The position numbers and the translations under genes are program-made. This document shows positions 33,081-46,400 of a stretch of 64,000 nucleotides of DNA, piece after piece. The DNA is from Fragilariopsis cylindrus CCMP1102 (taxonomy: Eukaryota; Bacillariophyta; Bacillariophyceae; Bacillariales; Bacillariaceae): the NCBI GenBank assembly GCA_900095095.1, contig FMBT01000333.1:1-64000 (forward strand). The letters are read 5' to 3'. The notes below the pieces were generated by a model that worked only from the letters and a program-made list of their open reading frames with translations, made no database searches and was not told the DNA's origin. Every line of letters begins with the position of its first letter. The stretch's first letter is position 1.

Positions 33081-34690
33081 TTTCCTCCACTCAGGGTGCA
33101 CATGAACCATTCTTTTGTAGAGGCATAATATTTATTGCACTCTCCTCTTTGCTAGTTCTGACTGGAGTGTGTGCTTCAATAAGCTGCGTTTGCTCTGTAG
33201 AATAGACCATAAACAAATAACAGAGCACACTGAACCAAGAAAAAAGAAGGTAAACAACAGAGGACCTGAAAAGGTAGGCAAATGATAATGAAACATCAAC
33301 AAGAATCAGCAACATGGGTAAACAAGAGAAGTAAACAACAGAGCACAGGTAGAAGGGTAGGCAAGCAAAAGAGCAGCCCCATATTTATAAATTAACCAAC
33401 AACAGAGCATGGACAGAGCATGTTGAAACAACAACTAATAACTAATAGCAAGTGACAGGCTGCATAATGAAAAACAAACAAGAATGTGTAAGAATGTGAT
33501 TATTGTAGGTATGAAAAGAACATATTCAACCAGAAAAAGAATGATGAAGAAAAATCAGGAAGAAGGTAAGCAACAGAGCACAAAAACTGCAACAAGAAAG
33601 AATATGAGCAATGACCCACCCATATCTGCTCCTGTCATCCAGAAATATAGAACAAAAACCCACCCATACACACACACACACACACACACACATACATAAA
33701 ACAATAGCACAGAGCATCACAAGGAAGGCATGTCTACAAGCATCAACAACCGCCTGAACAAGAAAGTAAACAAGAGAGCACTAGTAGGTAGGTAGGTAGG
33801 TAGGTAGGTAGGCAGAAAAAGTAATGGAAAGAGAGTTGTAAGCAGTGTTGGTGGTGTATTACTGATGGATCCACTCCCCTTGTTCATGTTGTTTCTATCT
33901 GCGCCTGTCATCCATACAAATTCTATGAAGCAACAACAAACCACGGCAGTTTGAGAATGTGTGTGCATTTTGTGTTAAGCTTTTGCATCTAAATGCTGTA
34001 TTGATTGAGAGATAAAGGACAACAAGTAGTACATCATCTCATGGTGTGTGCTGATTCTGGCTGTTACTACTGTTGACCAAGAAATATGAAACAAGAACCA
34101 GAACTGCGCTGACTGCTGCGTAAGGTTTTGAAAGGTGCATTTGGTGTAAACTTTTGCATCTAAAAAGAATATGTTGTTGATGAGGGGAGGTATAAAGGAC
34201 AACAATACTGCTGAGTGTATTGCTGGTACATCCTCTTTTCTGTTGTTGCATGCTATCTTGCTGGATCCACTCCTTTTCTATGCATACATGCTTGTTCTAT
34301 CTATTACTATGTACCAGAAAATATGACTGCTGTTGTTGCTGTGGTGATAGAATTTGGTGTGCACTTCCTGTAACTTCCTTCATGTAAAGTTTGGTATATA
34401 TTACTCACTTGTGGATCACACTTCTTGCTCATGCTGGTTCTATATCTCTTCCTGTCATGTCAACAACCAAACAATTATTTATGAATCAACAACAAGAACT
34501 GCAGCTGTTTTAGAACTGGCTGTGCAACTCTTATGGATGAACTTTTGCAGGTGAAGTTTGTAAAATACTATTGGTATATCATTGGGGCAGCTATTATACA
34601 AGAAACAACTCCTGTATAGAAGAAAAGAAACTACTGTATAGAGGTATAAATTGCTACTGATGTGGTTGGTCCAATTTGATGTACACACTT
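33081..34690 (+). repeat. Complex repeat, copy B (homologous to 15.05-17.94 kb)
   Basis: Colinear with copy A. The start CTCAGGGTGCACA...TTCTTTTGTA parallels TTCAGGGTGCACA...TTCTTCTGTA. The same GTAAGCAACAGAGCAC-like motifs occur at about 33249, 33319, 33566. CATCACAAGGAAGG(C/T)ATGT occurs at 33715 as at 15816. The right half has the same GGATCCACTCC / TTCTATCT / CTTTTGCATCTAAA units near 33870, 34030, 34260 and 34415. A (GGTA)n run at about 33784-33811 replaces the (GGCA)n run of copy A. No uninterrupted reading frame is shared. Confidence 0.75.
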
Positions 34691-34891
34691 TTCGGAAACT
34701 TTGGTCCTAGATGAAGGTTGTCACATATCCAATATTAACCATAATGTGCTGAAGGTGGAGAACAATTCTAAGTAATTTTGGTTCAAAGTATAGTAAGTAT
34801 ATTTAAGGTGGGTGATATCTATCTAGACCCCCCCCCCCCCAAAAAAAAAGTTTAGTTTGGTCTACAGTGTAATCCTACTAGTTTATTAATA

Positions 34892-34927
<36 letters not shown>

Positions 34928-37039
34928 CAGAGCTGCTTCACAAATCAGATTGGGAAAATAGATAATCTAATAATAAGTACACAATAATATCATTACCATT
35001 ATAGCAACACCATACCAATACCAATAGGTACGAATACCTATCCCCTGTCCTATCTATCTATCTACATACTAGAATAGAAGTAGCCAGGTGCAGGATATAA
35101 CATAACAGTCATGTGAGTGGTGGAGAAACAACAATGAACATATGTTGTATGAATACTCTATAGTAGAAACAAATTTGTAGCTAAACCATAGCACAGTACA
35201 GTACAGTAGACTTTGTACGTACGTCGACCGAAGATTCTTTTTTTTGGGCAGTAGCCGTGCGAGCTCTACAGTATCTCTAAGCACGTGCAATCATTTTCAG
35301 GAATAATCATTCTTACATGCGTTTGACGTAAGTACAGTACGTACGTTTCCAATAGAATGAATGAGTCACCGTCGTCCTATTCCCGTATTTAGTATTCTCG
35401 TGGTACAAAGTCAAGTACATGTACGTACTGTAATAAGGGTATTTAAAAATCGTATTTGAATTTGAAAAGGCGACAGAAGGGTTGAAGATGAAATATTAAG
35501 CATTGGCGTTGACTATGCTTAAGATGTACACTGCCATACTACTGTAGGTGTGGCGGGAAAAGCATGCATGAATCAATCGATCTCGTGCCTGACACAAATA
35601 TAATATAATATATGCCTATATATTAGGAATCATTGGCTACTACTTAGACTATAATAAGGAATGATTGGATAGTACTTAGACAAAAATGGCGTTAAAAAAT
35701 TGCTGACTTTGACTGGCTGGTGTAAGCGGGGTTCGCAATGCAATGACTGTTCCGATCTTGCTCTAACAAACTCAGGGGTAATAAATTTTTTATGACCCTA
35801 ACTTACCTGCTTCGACTCTAACTTTTCAAAAAATGTTTGATTTTGATGTCGATTATTCATTCCTTCATTTCATTCAAAAATAATGCCAACGCCTACAGTA
35901 CCTGTTGCCAACGACACAACAAAGTACTTAGGATTGTAAACAAAATTTACAACTCACATTCTTGTACACAAAGAAAGAAAGAAGAAAGATAAACAAGTTG
36001 TAGAACGCAACGCAACAAACCAATAACCTGGACATCGATCTCGTTTCAAGAAAAATGTAAGTAAACTAAACCAGATTATAATTGTATTTGTATTTGTATT
36101 TGTATTGAATGATGTGTGTGTGTGTGTTTGTATTCCTTGACTATTATTTGTCATATCTACTGTACTGTACTGTACGACGGCATAGCACGATGACGGTAAT
36201 GATGACGATGACGATGACGATGACGGTAATGATAATGATAATGGGTAATGATAATGGTGATAAAGGTAATGCCAATCAAAAAGAACAACAATGAATGATT
36301 GGATGAATGAATTTTGGACGACGATACGATATCCCATATCCCATCACATCCCTTTACGTGAATGCAACAACACAAGTCATTGCGTGCATTGCATTGCATG
36401 AATGACTCAAGTCCAAGTCAAGTCCAAGTCTATATTATGGATTGATTCAATTCAAGCGTACAGTACAGTACAGTACAGTACAGTACGTGAGTTGACATGA
36501 CATGACATGACATGCACCTTCAATCCATATGAATGAACATGACATGACGTCACGACATGACGACTGACGACTCGATTCGATTCGACTCGCAAACTGTACT
36601 TTCACAACAACACGGTACAATTCACAAAAACAATACCAACGAGACAATACAGCTACAATAATGGGAATGGTAATTTAGGACTGGATACGAATACGAATAC
36701 TACTGTTCCTACTACACACACACACACACGGCACAACTGATACTGATACTGATACTGATACAGCATCATCAACAACAATAACAAACATACAACAACAAGA
36801 ACATTATGTCACTACTTACACATCATCATTATTATTTATGACGTCTCTTCGTTGTCGTTGTCGTTGTCATCATTTCTTTATTTATTTATTCATTATGAGC
36901 ATTAAGGTTTCTTTTTTAAAACTCACATTTACGTTACGTTATATTGTTTTCGTTTACTTGTACCTGAAGACGGAAAGAAGAAGATAGAATCAACAACGCA
37001 ACAAAACAAAACAAAACAAACCGCCTCGCCTACTTCATT
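34691..37039. other. Intergenic with microsatellites
   Basis: Contains a poly-C/poly-A junction (about 34830-34848), (GT)n at about 34894-34924, GATGAC/GATGGT repeats at about 36183-36250, (CAGTA)n at about 36460-36486 and (ACATG)n at about 36494-36515. The final 120 bp (ACAAAACAAAACAAAAC leader) belongs to the 37040 gene. No other gene supported. Confidence 0.55.
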
Positions 37040-39724
37040 ATGCAGTTTTCTTTTGCGTGTGTTAGTTCATTGCTTGTAGTACCTATCGTTGGTGTTACCG
37101 CTACTACTACTAATAGATTACGGGTAATGAATCACGATGACAGTAATAATGAGCATCACGATAATGATAATGATAAACAAAATCAAGCAGCAACAACTAC
37201 TTTCAAGAAACTTGCTGATCGTCTTGATGCACTCTATCAACCAAACAAAATTCGTAACAACAATAGGAATATCTATGATGATACAGATACGGATGCTGAT
37301 TCGGATGCTAATGCTGTCACAGACGTCACGGACGACAACAACAACAAGATGAAGACTATTACTACTGCTACTCGTGCAGCAGTAGTATCATCATCTAATG
37401 AGGATGATCCTAAGGAAGAAGAATGTGTCCCTCCTATCACTATTAGTAAAACTAATAAACTTGATTTTGGTAATCTTCCATCATCCTCCTGCTCGTCGTC
37501 CTCGTCCTCCTCCTCCTCAAAGAAGAAGAAGAACCAGATTTGTATCAACATTAACAACAACAAGAACAACAACGTTAACAACAACGTTGACAGTAACAAC
37601 AACAATACCAAGGAATCTTTTTCTTTTTCTTCATCTATTGAGAAGAAAGAGAACAAGATTACTGGAGTTTGTACTGATATCAATGATATTCCACATACGT
37701 ATTGGGAATTCAATGATGATAGAAGTATTACTACTACTACTACTAGTAGTACTTCTTCTGACAATAGCATTCCAGATTCTTATTGGGAGGATACTGTTTT
37801 GACTACTGATACTACTACTATTTCTACTTCTACTGGCATTGAAGAAGAAGAAGAAGAAAGTTTTGAACACCATGAACTACAAAGTATTGCATACTTTGAT
37901 GATCATCATCGTAATCTTCAAGAACCCGAATCTTGTTATGACTACTGCTCTGAATTTTTGGAACGTCCTGATGTCTCTAATTATACAGAAAATGGGTACA
38001 ACAGCTTCGAAGAAGTTGTCCAATCATGTTTAGATTTAGAAGATAAAGGCAAAACATTGAATGCTTCATGTACATATGGTACAGATCCAATTAGTTGCTG
38101 GAATACTTCAGGGGTTACTAATATGACCTCAGCATTTGAGAAACAAAAAAAATTCAACCAACCCTTACAGTGTTGGGATACATCCTCCGTCACAACTATG
38201 GAGGGCATGTTCTACTATGCAGAGAAATTTAATCAAGGACTTAATTCTTGGGATACCAGCAATGTTGAAAGTATGGTTAATATGTTTAGTGGAGCAGATT
38301 CTTTTGCAAAATCTATTGGTAATTGGACTACATCAAAAGTAACATCGATGTTTTCCATGTTTGAATTTGCAACTTCTTTCAATACTGATATAAGTGATTG
38401 GGATACTGGCAATGTTGATTCTTTTTCCTACATGTTTGGTAATGCACGAAGCTTCAATGCTCCTATTGGTTCATGGGACACTGAAAAAGCAACGAACATG
38501 ACAGGCATGTTCTTTTACGCTGATAAGTTCAACCAAGAAATTTCTGAATGGAACACAGGAGCCGTAACTTCAATGTTTGCAACATTCTATGCTGCTACTA
38601 TTTTCAACCAAGATCTTTCTGAATGGAAAACAGGAAAAGCGACATCTATGTATAGTATGTTTGAGTATGCAGAAAATTTCAACTCACCTATTGATAGTTG
38701 GGACATTTCAAGTGTAACAAGTATTGAAAACATGTTCTCTGCAGCATATGCTTTCAACTCACCCGTTGGTTCCTGGAAAACAGCAGAAGTATATTCAATG
38801 TATGGTACATTCTATGAAGCTACTTCTTTCGATCAGCCTATTGAAGATTGGGACGTCAGTAAAGTTACATATATGGAGTCTATGTTCTATAAAGCAAAGG
38901 TTTTTAACCAGCCTTTAGATAAATGGGAGGTTGGAAATGTAAACACCATGGAATATATGTTTGATACGGCTTTAAAGTAAGTATTTCAAACAAAAAATAT
39001 ATACGTATTTGTCCTTGGCATGTATTCCATATTCTGTTCTTCTGGATTTGGTTTGTATTCTTACCCATTCATTTAATTTTTCTCCACCAGATTCAATCAA
39101 TGTCTCTCCTCATGGGCAGGAAAGACTCCTAGTAAAGTGAAAACAGAAGAAATGTTGCGGAAGACTTCTTGTCCAAATGAAGTTAAAGATGGTACTCCAT
39201 CACCTGATCAAGGGCCATGGTGTCAGGGTGGTCGCGTGGATGATCCCGACGCCAAGTTTGGAAGTAAGGAGAAGAATTGCAAACAACTCCTTGAGAAGAA
39301 GAGTGGAAACAAGTTGAGAAAACAATGCAAAAAAGAAGGTGTAGAAGATGCTTGCCCATCTTTTTGTAGTAGTTCTACATGTGTTGTGCTTGATCTTTGT
39401 GCTGATACAACTAAAAAATTAAAACTGGAAGGTAGAGGAAACACGAAATGCAAAAAAATTAAAGATCAAGAAGATCCAGAATGTGAAAAAATTGTTAAAA
39501 AAACGGATGGTTTACCAGTAAAAAATTTCTGTCCTACAGCATGCAAACTCAATGGTGCTGCTGATACAACTAAAAAATTAAAACTGGAAGGTGGAGGAAA
39601 CACGAAATGCAAAAATATTAAAGATCAAGATCCAAAATGTGAAAAAATTGTTAAAAAAACGGATGATTCATCAGTAAAAAATTTCTGTCCTACAGCATGC
39701 AAACTCAATGGTTGTACTTCTTAA
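37040..39724 (+). CDS. Secreted DUF285 (BspA-like) repeat protein with ShKT-like Cys-rich C-terminus
   Basis: Two exons, 37040-38976 and 39091-39724. The GTAAGT...CACCAG intron keeps the frame, and the join restores the FNQCLSSWAGK motif found uninterrupted in the 26471 paralogue. 856 residues. Signal peptide (MQFSFACVSSLLVVPIVGVTA), a linker shared with the paralogue (KKLADRLDALYQPNKIRNN, EEECVPPITISKT, CTDINDIP), and nine or ten DUF285 units (residues about 353-665, e.g. FNSPIDSWDISSVTSIENMF). The closing GPWCQGG follows. The C-terminus differs from the paralogue: it has three six-Cys-like segments (CKQLLEKK...KQCKKE...ACPSFC; twice KCK-IKDQ-DP-CEKIVKKTD...FCPTAC) resembling the ShKT-type modules common in diatom secreted proteins. 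A surface-protein role is inferred. Confidence 0.85.
39402..39714 (+). repeat. Near-identical tandem duplication of one Cys-rich module
   Basis: GCTGATACAACTAAAAAATT begins at 39402 and again at 39561. Both copies run through AAATTTCTGTCCTACAGCAT and CAAACTCAATGG with only a handful of substitutions and one codon indel. The duplicated unit is about 159 bp, so the last two Cys modules of the protein are a recent duplication. Confidence 0.9.
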
Positions 39725-42700
39725 TAAGACAAATATACTAATGATTGACATCAATAACAATAACAATAAAACTAATTAAGGTAGCAACTGCTGCCAACAA
39801 CAAGAGGTGATGAAACTGCATTATGACAACAACAGAAAATACGATGATCTATTATATATCCCCATAAACAACAAATACATATTACGTGTATATTTTCTAC
39901 AGACTGTATCTAATAAATTCAGGTAAACATACACAATTCATATTACATACTATAATAAACACAAATTTATTTTACTTTCGTCTATATATCTCTATCTACC
40001 TAAACAATGATTTTCATCGTGATTGATCAGTTCCATACGAAAAGATAATACAACGTACAGTTATCATATTTTCCTAATTTTGTCTTTGTCATTGGGTCGA
40101 ACCTCTCTCACTAACGTTGCCTAAATTGCTAAATTGGTTCAGTTACTCAAACCAATCGAGCCAATCGAAACAAACGAACCAATCGAACCAATCGAACCAA
40201 TTGAACCAATTGAATGAATCGAATGAATCGAATGAATCGAATGGATTGAATGAATCAAATGAAACGAATCAAAAGTATCAAAATTATCAAAATTATCAAA
40301 AGAATCAAAAGAATTTGTCGAAACAAATCAAAGCTACAGTAGCTCGATGGCACTGTACAAAGATATTACCAACTGGATGGGTCTGTCTCATCATGACGAA
40401 CCTAACATATGAATTATAGGAGGATACTGTAGACGAGAAAGGGAGAGAGCTCAATACATAACTACTAACGCGCAACGTAGTCTTCGCGCCGGAGGCTACT
40501 ACTGTACTCTCATCAATTACATGGGCGACCGCTCTTTTCGCATCGACTGATAAAGGAATCGCAAAGGTTCGAGATCCATTCGCTTCATCGAATCAAAGCT
40601 ACATGTACTAGCTGATACAGTAGAAATTATGGTATAGTGTGGCTAAATCATGTCCCACATTCTTTTATCAGATCGAAACGTCTTCGGATATCACACCTCA
40701 CTAGATGGTCTTAGTATCAAATTTTCTGATGAGCTCACTTTTCTGATTATTTACACGCCTACTACTTTACAACATACTTATAACCTGACACGACTATATT
40801 TACTTTTTACTAGCTAATTCTATAATGAATTCGTCTCCTATTCTGAATCAATCATCAATCGCATTAAACCAATTAACAAATGAATCGAATAATTGAAGCT
40901 AGTACCGAACTACGAGTATCAGAATGGATCACCTTCAATGTACAGTCATAGACTCTTCAGGTCTGGATGCCGAGGGAGTCGGCTAATCGGACACACAAAC
41001 AATAATAAATCATTAAGGAGGAGGGAGGGAGGTATATCAGTACCACAACCACTAGCACGTAGGTTAGTCTTCCCGGTGGAGGCTACCAATTGAAGTTTTG
41101 TGATGTGGTTGTTCTTAATGGGACTGTCTATGTTATTATATAAAGCAGAAAAATTCTATTCCAAAAGTAAAAAAAACTACCAGTTTGGCTGTAACTTAAA
41201 ATTCGTCAGCATGGTGAAATCCATTCATCATATTAAGATAATCTCCAGTTAAGACTTGCCGAAACCGCAGACTGAAAATGCAGCATAAACAATCTTAGCT
41301 GTCGCTATTCTTTAGTTTCTAATCAGTCATCATCGTAGTAGTAGTCATAATGAAGTTATTTCATTCAAGTGAGAGCGATTGCTGTTTAATTTTCATGATA
41401 CTTAGTAAAGTGAGTTTTGCGAGATACCAAAAGAAAGACAATATATAGATCTAAAAACTGAATACTGATTTAGTTTGACGAAATTGATACCCCCCCCCCC
41501 CCCCCCCCCCCCCCCGCCGCGCCGATTTGTTCGAACAGCAGACTATTACTAGGAGGCGAAGGGAATGAATCAATCTACCAGCTGTTTGTCAATTTCGATT
41601 TTATCTCACCGTAGTTCTACTAGAGCGTCAGTATTGCCATGCGTGCGTAGTCGTTCAATACGTACAGTACAGTATAGCCCATTGTACTGGTGAAAAGTGC
41701 TGTTTGGAACCAATTGGAAACATCGATCATCATCTACCAACAATTCTAAGATAACATCCGGAACTATCATATTTCCAGTTTTCAACAAGATAACGTCTAC
41801 CATACATATACAGGTACAAACAATAGAACTCATGCTACCTTCAACATTGTTCTTTAACTATTAAGAATACAAGTATATCCTTCTTCACTCACTTTGCCGA
41901 TGTATGTATCTTTATTTGTTATTTAACACTTCCAAGAACTTCAGCAAGTCGCGTCAATCGCCGCCGTCTCCAAGAATCTAAATTCTTGGTAGTCAATATC
42001 AAACTTTATCATCTTGAACTTGAACTTGAACTTTTGTGTGAAGTTTAGAATCTCCTATTCGTTTCTTCAGCTATAAACCATTGTGTGATGATGCGACGGA
42101 CGCATCTTCTTGGAAAGGTTGTGGTAGATGATACCCAGAAATAACACTTTGATTGTTATTCGTTTTCAATTATAGAATAAAATCAGGAAGAAGTACAAAA
42201 ACCAAAGATCCGAATTCTTCGACAATATCAGCTTAATTAAGCTTGGTTCGTACCGTATCAACTTGATGGATATCGTTAGTGAAGGCATTCAATTTGACAT
42301 CATTATAGTAGATACCAACAAGAGATATGATTTTACATTATCAAAAAAACTGTACAGGGCTACTCATCATCAGTATCGGCACCATCATTTGGCATATTGA
42401 TGGAACAGATCGTGCCATCATCAATCAAGTGTGTATATACTGTACTGTACTGTCATTTATCAAATACATTTACCATGATACTAACACTGACGGAAGACGA
42501 CCGATGACAGTGCTAATTTGATTCATGCAATTTTTAATACTGATATGCTACTATTTGAAGAGTTTGTCTACAATCTACGTCCATGATCGCGTCTAGGGGA
42601 ATAAAACTACTCCAATGTTTATAGTAAATATAGTAGTAGTAGTAATATAGCATAGGCTACATTAACAAAATAAGTCCTCGTTCCTCTATTTTTATTGGCT

Positions 42701-43450
42701 TCGTTCGTTCGTCCCAAAAATAAGATAAAGTACAGAAAACAGTAAAGATAGAAGAGGATCGAGACTGCTGAACGTACGTAGTACAGCTTAGTGTACGTAC
42801 ACATTATGCATATTGCATTCTTTTAGCTTAGTTTCGTTCGGCACATTATTTGAGCAATAACCAGAATACAGTAAGTATATAATAGAGAGAGATATTGAAA
42901 GATTTTGAGAACGAGAAGATTATTCCCCTGGACAATTGCCTGTGCTACCTACACATATTATATAGTAGTCGTACTCTGCCTAACTTACTGTACTACGACG
43001 CGCAGAGTACTGTACTGTACACGTTTGAAACAGGATATCATGTGTTGCTGACTAAGTGGAAGGAATAAAATGAATGAATGAAGGAAGATCAATCAATTCG
43101 AAAATTAATTCTCAACGCTTAATTTTTTCCAAGAAGATTTCATTTCCTTATGACACGTAGTGTCTCAGTCACATTTTCGTCGATCCGTTATGTGATAAGA
43201 TGTGTATTCTGAAGATTCAAAATTTCCGCTTAACGGTACTCCTCTTTCTTTTACACTGTATGTGATACGACTACTCTCTCTATCTCTGCCTCTCAATAAT
43301 CTACTACACTTTATTCGATTTTTGATCACGTAATAATTTTCGTACATAAAATCATATTCGACACAACCTTCAGAAATAAAAATCAATTGTTTTATCAAAT
43401 AAATAATACACCATCAAGACAAATCAAGACAAGACAATCAAAACAAAAAA
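39725..43450. other. Long intergenic region
   Basis: No supported gene in 3.7 kb. A degenerate 9-10 bp minisatellite is at 40150-40320 and a 26-base poly-C run at 41490-41515. A weak direct similarity exists between GTAGTCTTCGCGCCGGAGGC (40480) and a similar string at 41064. ORFs in 40893-41093 and 42327-42521 are short and featureless. Confidence 0.5.
40150..40320 (+). repeat. Minisatellite of AACCAATCG / GAATGAATC / AATTATCAA units
   Basis: About 18 consecutive 9-10 bp units. They change step by step from CGAACCAAT type to GAATGAATC type to AAAATTATC/AAAGAATC type. The middle type is the same word as in the patches at 12.8-13.0 kb and 23.9 kb. Confidence 0.85.
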
Positions 43451-46400
43451 ATGAAACCTACTATCATTGCTATTCGACATTTCTTGTGTGCTGCTGCTGC
43501 CGGAGCAGCAGCGACCATCGTTACGACTACTGCTACGACTACTGCTACTGCTACTGTTAGTAGCAGTGCTACTACATTCGCTTCAGTAGTAGCAGTAGAA
43601 GAACAACAACATCACAATAGTAGTAATAGTAGGGAAGAACAAGAACGTGAACAAGAACGTGAACGAGAACGTGAACGTGAACGTGAACATCGTACTAGTT
43701 CGGGTGGTTTGTGGATACCACTAGGTGGTGAGACAACAACAACAGGAGACAGTAACAGTAACGCATCTTTCCAGGATCATCAATATTATCGTGGAGGAGG
43801 AACAGAGGGTCTTCGTAATAGTAATAGTCATAGTCCGATTCGAAACGGACGACCACAGCCACATTCCGAACAACTATTACAACCACCACCACCACAGCAA
43901 CGTTGTCATCCTGATTTAGGTGCATTATCTTGTCCCAAACAGGAGGAATCATGTCAGCCAGCAAGTCCTACTACTACTAGAAGATGACACGACAATTAAT
44001 AATATTTGGTATTGTACGAAAAATAATGGTATTAGTAATGAAGTAACTGGTGCATAGTTGATGACGAAACGACGACGACGACGGCGACGACAATGACGAA
44101 AATATGACAGGAGACAAAGGAGGAACAGGAACAACAACGAGAGGTTGGCAACAGCAAGAATAACGATAACGATAACGATGACGGTGAAGAACAAGAGGAA
44201 TTAACGGGATTAGAATTTATCCGTGATCGTCGTAATAGTAGACGACGACTACTTCAACAACAACAGCAACAACAGCAAAAGGAAGAAGAAGAAGAAGAAG
44301 AAATTCGATTTTTACAACTCGTGATGACGGATATACTGAGGAGGATGAGAATCCTCCACCACAGGGTCCAAATTATAATGCTTGTTCGGACTCTATGATA
44401 TAATTATTATTCACAGTATATACTCCATCGGGATGGGATCGATGTGTTGTGACAAATATCAAAATACTTTACCACAGCAAACCTTCTCGTCTATATTAAT
44501 AATAATATTAATTATGATGGCAATGATGATAATGATGATATTAATCTCTTTTTAAATTATTGTTTCAATATTAATAAATATTATTGTTCCAATAATTATG
44601 AGAATAATAATAATGGTGATTCGGATTAATAAACCAGTGATTATGATGCCTGTTTATGTTCGACGTATCAGAACAACGTAGATAATTTTCCAGAGACAAT
44701 AACTAAAGAAGCGAATTTTTGTACCAATTTACCACAACGGTATTGTGAATTTTATTATCCGGATACTATTACTGACAATGACAATGACAATTTTTTAATG
44801 GAGCGAGCTGAATGTTTATGTGATAAATTTAATTATCAATCCTTTTGTGATATTATCAAACACACATTACCAACACGTAAACAACACGTAAACCAACGAG
44901 GAAACCACCAGAAACCAACAAAATCACCTACACGTAAACCAACAAAAGCACCTACATCAAAACCTACAAAGAATCCAACACGTAACCAACAATTGGTCCA
45001 TCCAATCAACCTACTGTAAGTATAAATTCTATTTTATATTGTTGCTATTTCTGTTTTTGATTTTTTTTGTGCTTGTATACTGTATACTTTATATATTCCT
45101 AACATCCATCCATCCATCCATCCTCTATCTATCAATCCATAATTTCATTCTTAATACAAATACCAATACAAATATAGCCTCGTCCAACTAAAAATCCAAC
45201 ATCGAAGCCAACACAATCACCTACTAATAAACCTTCACGGTATATCAACACCAAATCCAACATCGAATCCTACTGCTACTACTACCGTAAAAGAAGTAGA
45301 AGTAGAAGTAGAAACAGAAACAGAAGCGGTATTCCTACCACCGGTAAGAGACCATTAAGACCATTATTACCAGGACAAGAACAAGAGCAACAAGCTGTTT
45401 TCATTCCAAGTAATCCAGTAGTAGTAGATGGAACTGGTAGTAATGGTAGTAGTGACGGCGTAGTCGTTGTAGAATCATCAACAGTTGATTATAGTTATGC
45501 ATTACCAGGTCAAGAACAAGTAAATAGGATTCCAGTTCTTGGAGGACGTCCTGTTCTACTACCAGTGGTAGTGGTAGTTTTAATGTGGTGGTAGCAATGG
45601 TGGTGGCAGTCTAACAATAGCAAAGAATTTTGATACACAACCTCAATATCAACACAACAACCTCGTCCATATCGAACACAATATGTACCGGCTGGACCTG
45701 GTAATCAATTCCAACAATCGGATTATATTATGCCTCAAACACGACCTACATTATTGCAACAACAACAAGTCCAACAACAAGTACGACCTGCGGTAGTACC
45801 ACAATCACGACCAGTTGTTGGTGCTACTACTACTACTGTACTGCTACTGCTTCTAGTTATGCTACTATAATAGTACTGAACAAGGTGGATCTTGCGAAAT
45901 GATTTAAATCTATTATTACTGTATTACCGACCGGACTATGGTACTGGTACGACGATGCTACGATCATCATCATCATCGACATTACGTTCATCTCCACTAC
46001 TATAATGATACAAACTCATTTGCATCAACTCGTGAATCACAACGAGCTAATCATAATGGCGATAATAGTAATAATAGTAATGATGATGATAACGATGACG
46101 GGGGTCAACGAAGAGATTTACGATATATTGATCCAAATAATCTTATTATGACTCGACGTCCGATTGCAGCCAACACCGTACCTGCTAATCCTGCTAATGA
46201 TTCATCGGATGTAAAACAACGACCGATTGATATAGTAGATAAATTTATGATGACATCACCTTCGTTACCAACTACTACTACAACAGCGACAGCGACAGCG
46301 ACAAACGATGCATCACCACCTGATGCACTGACAGGTATTGATTTTGGTGATGGTGAAAAGTATGTTCCTATCCATAAAGTACAGGAGCAATACCAACAAC

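Noticed and set aside
32844-33128. Open frames of Cys-Val or His-Thr repeats
   Set aside because: They are (GT)n/(CA)n microsatellites read in frame.
40560-40585. GGTTCGAGATCC string resembling a tRNA B box
   Set aside because: Spacing is off by one and no cloverleaf forms.
41057-41093. Similarity between 40480 and 41064 (AGGTTAGTCTTCCCGGTGGA)
   Set aside because: Match is short with several differences; not enough to call a repeat pair.
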